From Anastatus disparis (Eukaryota; Arthropoda; Insecta; Hymenoptera; Eupelmidae): 64,000 bases of DNA. The position numbers and the translations under genes are program-made. The notes under the pieces are model-generated. The model was not told the DNA's origin. It did not search any database and worked only from the letters and a program-made list of their open reading frames with translations. Location of the stretch: NCBI GenBank assembly GCA_017163975.1, contig JAFFSR010000280.1, positions 1,054,001-1,118,000 on the forward strand, written 5' to 3'. This document shows positions 58,452 through 64,000 of this stretch, in pieces (the first letter of the stretch is position 1; each line of letters begins with the position of its first letter).

Positions 58452-60720
58452 TATAAAAGACACCTCCTACCATTTTGACATTGACATTAAAAAGCGTTTG
58501 GCAGTTTACAGTAGCGGGAAGGGGGCGCATTGACAATAAGTACCGAGGTGTATACGGAGAACGAAGCGAGGTCAGGATCGCACCATGTATATACATTGAT
58601 ACATAGTGGGGAACGGATGTTTCGATTCACACGCCACAAGCTTCTTCTTTATGTTACTTTTTACTCTTTTCCGCGTTACTTTAGATCTTTACTTTTTCTT
58701 CTCTTCTCTTTTTTTATTGTGCTTTTTTCTTGCTGTGATGGCTATGTTGCTTGGCTTTAAGTGGTAAAAGACGAGATGTAGTAAGGCAAAACGAAAAATT
58801 CGCGGATTACAAGGTAGTGTAGACAGGGACTGGTTTTCGTATTATTATTTTTGCTTTTTTCATGGCGCCTTTTCATCCTCACGCTTCTTGTACTTAGTTG
58901 TTAGATAATGACTTTATTTATTGATAAAATTTAATTATTTGTTTAATGTAATTTATGTTATTTGCAGTAGAATATTACTATAATTATAGTTAATTTATCA
59001 TATAAAGAATTTCGTTTAACTAAAATAAGATTTTAATTTTTTAATTGTATGTTTCCATAATATCAATTTTTTGTACAGTTATCAATAATAATTACAAATT
59101 TTATTTCTTAAAAAAAACTTTAAATGTTCATATAATTTTTTATTAAAGTTATTCAATAACCTAATTATCAATTAGATAAAATTGTTACAATTATTTTTGT
59201 TTATACTTGTGTTTTTATAGTTACATTTAAAATTTTCAAAATGCACATCTATTTTAAGTCAAATAATTACGAGAATAATTACATATTGTTCGAGTATATT
59301 CTTATTTACATTGCGAAAATCAAACGTCCTTTGAATACAAGTAGGCGCGCCTACGGATAGCTAATACAGTAAACGACGTCAATCATTTTAAATGAAATTT
59401 ATTTATTCTAAGATCATAAAAAAAGTTCATGTTTTTATAATTATTCCAATATAATTAATCATCAAAATATACATTGTATTTTAATTATATATTTACGTTT
59501 GTCAAATCAAGAAGTGAAATATTTAAAAAAAAATCGATCATATGATATAATATATCACTTCCGGGTGAGCGAGATTTTTCACAAGGCGTGTTCAGTAAAT
59601 ACGGTATTTGTATTTGTGTTTTTATTAAAATAATAAATAACTTTGAAAAAACTAATTAAAAAAACTGATAGAAATATTTATTTTCGTATTGACGACGAAA
59701 AAGTATTGAAAGAGAATTTTCTGTTTTTCTTATCTTTTTACAATTATTTTTCGATTAATATAATTTTATTCATTTACTCATTTGTTTATTGTTTATCTGT
59801 ATTAAAAAATTTTCAATTTTATCATAATCCATTAACAATTTTAGTATATTTATGTTTTTAAAATTATCAAAAATTTGTTTACGCATGATATAAATAAATG
59901 TGAAACAATGGGTATTTTGATCCACATTCTTCATTTTATCGGCTTCTTATTTTAGCTTTCTCTCCTATCTTTCTTTTTTCATTCTTACTAGTTTTCATTT
60001 TGCTCTTAAACAGACATTGAAAGAACGTGTAAGCAACCCCTTCTAGAAGGTACAAAATAATTCCATCTCATAAATACCAGTTAAGAGTTTAAACTTAAAG
60101 GTAGTACATATTTTTCTTTCCCAGTGGAACAAGACTTTGCATGCCAGACTCTTTTTAATAGGTAGAGGTATAAGAAGGGGGATAGCTTTTGTAGACATAC
60201 CTTGTTTGGGACTTTCCGTGACTTTTAACGCTACGTATATATGTACGTAAGAATGAAATACTAAGAAATAAATTGATCGATTATTTTACGTTTTATTTTA
60301 TTATTTCAAGATCGTATCGCGTATAACACGTGCTATATTTAAAATAACTCCTTAATGAATTTAAATTTTAAATTGTTATGTCCGTTTTTAGATGGACTAT
60401 GGATTATTTAATATTTTTTATATCGAATCTGTTACACAATTATCCAAACGTAATAAGCATATGAGCAAGTAATTCATAATTATGATAATGATTTATATGT
60501 TATCAATCGCTTAAAATTTTAATTTTTCATTGCATATAAATTAAATCAATATCATTTCTATAGAGAATATCATAAGGTTTCTCGATAATAATCGGAATTT
60601 CGCTCTGATCTAGAATTTTCGTTACGGTTTCAAATGTGCGTAATACAAAAGCGTTAGAATGCATATATTAATAGCTTTCCTAGTTAGAAACTTGACTATC
60701 GAGTATTTAGATCAAGTTTT
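58450..60720. other. Intergenic, no gene recognised
   Basis: A slightly GC-richer patch at 58480-58640, then AT-rich DNA. No domain-bearing frame on either strand. Confidence 0.45.
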
Positions 60721-61077
60721 CTTATTTTTCAATCAACATAATACAAAGGTTACATTTGTTTACATTAAACGGATGTAACTCTTACAAATGTTCTTAAAAA
60801 AATGCATTTGCAAACAGGTATTGTAAAAATATTAGGTTTTTTTATTTTTCAATTAAAATAATACAAAGGTTACGTTTGTTTGCATAAAACGGATGTAGTT
60901 CTTATAAATGTTCTTAAAGAAAATGCATTTGCAAACACGTATTGTAAAAATATTAAATTTTTTTTTATTTTTCGATCAGAATAATACAAAGGTTACGTTT
61001 GTTTACATTAAATAGGTGTAGCTCTTATAAATGTTCTTAAAAAAATGCATTTGCAAACATGTATTGCAAAAATACGT
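60721..61077. repeat. Tandem repeat, ~121-bp unit, three copies
   Basis: Units start at 60721, 60841 and about 60963. Each contains AATACAAAGGTTAC, then TTTGTTTACATTAAAC, then AAATGTTCTTAAA and GCATTTGCAAACA. Copies are about 90% alike by eye. Confidence 0.92.
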
Positions 61078-61137
61078 ATGATATTATAATTTTAAATTTA
61101 TTTTTGAAAATGTTTTAACTTAAGAGGATGTAAAATA

Positions 61138-61248
61138 CTGACATTATAGTTATTCTTATATTTGATTCTTAATCGAAGAAGCATGACATAGCGATATTTC
61201 AAGAAATTTTTTAATAAACATAAAAAATTCAAGAAATTTTAATGTCGG
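61138..61248. mobile_element. Foldback MITE family L, copy 2 (short)
   Basis: CTGACATTATAGTT...AATTTTAATGTCGG with TA at both ends; an internally deleted relative of 49113-49272. Confidence 0.65.
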
Positions 61249-61250
61249 TA

Positions 61251-64000
61251 ACCATGTATAAAATATTTACCCAATATAATTATATTACCTAAATATATAG
61301 TTTTAATGTAATAATTGTGATTTTAATTTTTATAGTAATTAAAATTTGGAATTTGATTTAAAAAAAAATTTATTTGATTGAACCTTAAAACATTTATTTG
61401 AATTTAATTACGTTTATAAAAATAATTTTATCATCATAATGGATAAAAAATATATAAAATATTGTGATCAACTAAATAATACTGAAAATAAAGTAAATAA
61501 AAGTATCTATAAGCTTCAGTAATCCTATAAAAATAAAAAAAAAGTTTGAAACGAAAATCACTTGATACTTTAATATGGTTGTATTGAAGAAACGAGTTCG
61601 TTTAGTACCAACTATTCACATCCGGGATAGGATGAAAATTGTTTATTTTTTATTTCGCTCAAGTACCACACAAGGGCTTGATTTGCGGTTTGAAGGGATG
61701 GGAAATCACATTGCGATGGTCAGTTTTTATTTCTTTATCCCGCTTGTAATTCAAAGCTACCTTGTCTGGCCTCTCTTCTCGGTTATTCTTGTAATTTCTC
61801 AAATTGGATGCGAACAAGGAAGAGGAGAATAATTTGTTTTATAATGTCATATTCAATGCATGAAAAAAAATCATAATAACATTATTATGAATAATTTCGT
61901 GCGCAAATATCATATTTTATAAATAAAACATAAAAATTTATTAAATTTGAAAAGTATAATTTTATGACTTAAAACTGGTTATAAAAATAACCCATTCTTA
62001 CAGGAATTCTTCGCGTTTTTATACATCCCTAATTGGAAAATTAAAAATAAGAAAAGAACACCTTAAACATGAGCATTACTTGTTCGTTAAGTTTCTTCGT
62101 ACGGACATTATTTTTATTCCCTTCAATTAATAATATCATGTTGTACATTGTTATATTCATCATTTTTTTTTGTTTTTATAAATCAATAAATATATAACTT
62201 TCCGACTTTAACATTCAAAATAATTTATCAGCTGTTACTTATAAAAAGCTCTTCGTAAACTAAAAACCAGTTTTCATTGTTGCATTAAAAAAAAAAAAGA
62301 GAGAGAGAGAGAAGAAAGAAAAAAAATAAAGATATTACGGTCACAAAGTGTAGACCGCATTTTCAAAGTGCCCACGTAAATACATATCTGCTCGAATGCA
62401 CTTTGGCATTCCATAAATAATTTTTATGCGAATTCGATCTTAAGAAGAATTGGAAATTTTATAAATCTTTTTATTTTGTACAAAGATAATAAATTTATGT
62501 GAAATTTAATGATTTAAAGTTGAGCTAAAAATAAATTGTAAAGGAAAAATAAAATTTCATTTTTCCAAGTAGAAGCAAATGTATAGCTTTAAATGTTGGA
62601 AATATTTGCAATATTTACTATTGCTAAATAACGTTAAACGACATTGAAAATTATAGTATCAACATTGAAATACAGTTAAAACATTTACAACACGTAATGC
62701 CAAATAGTCAGAGTGCGTAACTGTTTTTACACAAGGATAAATTAATGTACACAAAACTTCCGTTTCTCAAAAGTTTATTGCTGACATATGCGCCTATTTC
62801 ACAAACTACACGGTCACACATTTCAAATTCAATATCAATAGTCGGCCATGCATAAGGAGCTGTATACACTACATAGTCGCATGAATAATAAAAAAAAAAG
62901 TTAAAAAGAAAATCTGCATTAATAGTCATAAAATAGTTGTGCAATTAACGATTACTTTTTGCGCTCCACCTTATGTATAACATGTTAATTAAGCGTGTTA
63001 GCTGTTTTTAGGTTAAGGTAAGAACTTTGAATATTATGCGACATTTAATTCAATTCAAATATTTAGATCAATGATACAATTTGTTTTTTTGTCCTAAAAT
63101 TATTTAAAAAAAAATTAGAATTCATTAAACGTTTGTTATTCAATTATGTAAATATACATAACAGCTGAAGTTACGTGATTTAAACACGTTTGATTTTAAT
63201 ACGTAAATTTATAAATAATTTTGCAAAAAAATAATTAACGAAAAAGAAATTTTTATATTTTATATAACAAGTCAACAAATATTTCAGGAAGTAACGACAG
63301 GTATTTCCAGAAAAATTTAATATTAGTATATCGACAACGTAGTAATAAATCCGCAATACCAAAAAGAATAAAGATAAAATCGTCAAGTCACACATAACAG
63401 TTTTGACAGATTTGAGTGATTTGCAAGGTCACTTCCTATTACGATACATATTTTTATGTTTGCATATTTATAAAAAAGTTCATTGAATCTGTTTAGAAAT
63501 TAATCAGTTATTAATTGTCATCGATTGATGCTAATAAGATTAAAACGTTACATATGTATACATAACAAAAATATTATATTGAAATTAGATACATTTTATT
63601 ATAATATAATTAATAAGTTGTTGAGACAAAAATGTATAAATAATTTTTTATTTTTATATCAATTTTTTATGAACGATTTAATGTTAATATTTGATTGGCA
63701 TTTTAAAAAAGTTACTCAAATTCATATTTAAATAAAAAGAATAAATTATTGTATTGGTTGTATAATTAAAAAATTTTACGTATACAATCTTTCAAAATTT
63801 TCAAAATCATTATCTAAGATTGTAAGTACAACTTATTTAATCAATTACGGAAATCAAGATGAAATGACATAATTTTTAATTTTATTATGAATTGATTTAA
63901 TCTGACTACGAAGCAGAAATAATAAACGTAATTGTAAGCCAAAGATACGATGTTTAATAAAAATATATGTATTGCTTCATCCAAAGCATTTTATTGTGAA
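61251..64000. other. Intergenic, no gene recognised
   Basis: AT-rich. The 85-residue plus-strand frame at 61575-61832 has no recognisable domain. A (GA)n patch lies at about 62299-62325. Confidence 0.45.

Noticed and set aside
60721..61077. CRISPR array
   Set aside because: Three long tandem units without spacers, in a eukaryotic genome.
61575..61832. 85-residue plus-strand frame
   Set aside because: No recognisable domain, no promoter or splice context; kept only as unexplained.

Overview
This is a very AT-rich eukaryotic window: spliceosomal introns, AATAAA signals, TATA/TCAGT promoters, (TA)n microsatellites and tRNA-derived SINE-like units. Gene content suggests an insect. There is a sigma-class glutathione S-transferase, a secreted cuticular protein with repeated AAAKAAH blocks, and an ankyrin protein ending in what looks like a PRANC domain. 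That last architecture is known from parasitoid wasps such as Nasonia, so a hymenopteran parasitoid is my best guess (inference; nothing here fixes the species).

Only three loci look like ordinary, probably working host genes: the 3' part of the GST (about 0.1-1.0 kb, +), the single-exon ankyrin-PRANC gene (16.0-17.6 kb, +) with a visible core promoter, and the three-exon cuticle gene (55.2-58.1 kb, -) with a TATA box. Two more host-like loci are broken: a JmjC/C2H2 remnant (42.5-43.4 kb, -) and a Pro/Gln-rich multi-exon gene with a partial tandem copy (45.3-47.9 kb, -).

Most of the rest is transposable elements, often nested. 2.1-6.1 kb holds a pogo/Tigger-like element with ~270-bp inverted ends. 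6.4-11.3 kb holds a 4.9-kb element with ~560-bp inverted ends and a four-exon DDE-like protein I cannot assign to a superfamily. 13-14.4 kb has Helitron helicase and zinc-finger remnants beside an AGCTAAAA-type array. 19.0-25.4 kb has a pogo-like C-terminus cut by a hAT element, whose transposase gene is interrupted by three further insertions, each with a clean target duplication (TTAA, TAA, CTG). 26.8-28.2 kb looks like a solo LTR inside a TA microsatellite. 29.8-32.1 kb encodes a CMC/EnSpm-type transposase. 34-40 kb and 48-53.5 kb are mainly foldback elements with TA, TAA/TCA/TTA or 8-bp target duplications.

The most unusual signal is a set of GC-rich nested hairpins of about 110-140 bp. 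They share an outer motif (AAAATAGTATATTA / TAATATACTATTTT) but have unrelated inner arms. Two of them sit at the same, right-hand end of composite insertions that interrupt two different transposase genes (4.3-5.1 kb and 8.0-9.0 kb). Relatives occur at 44.0 and 51.5 kb. I have no good family name for them.
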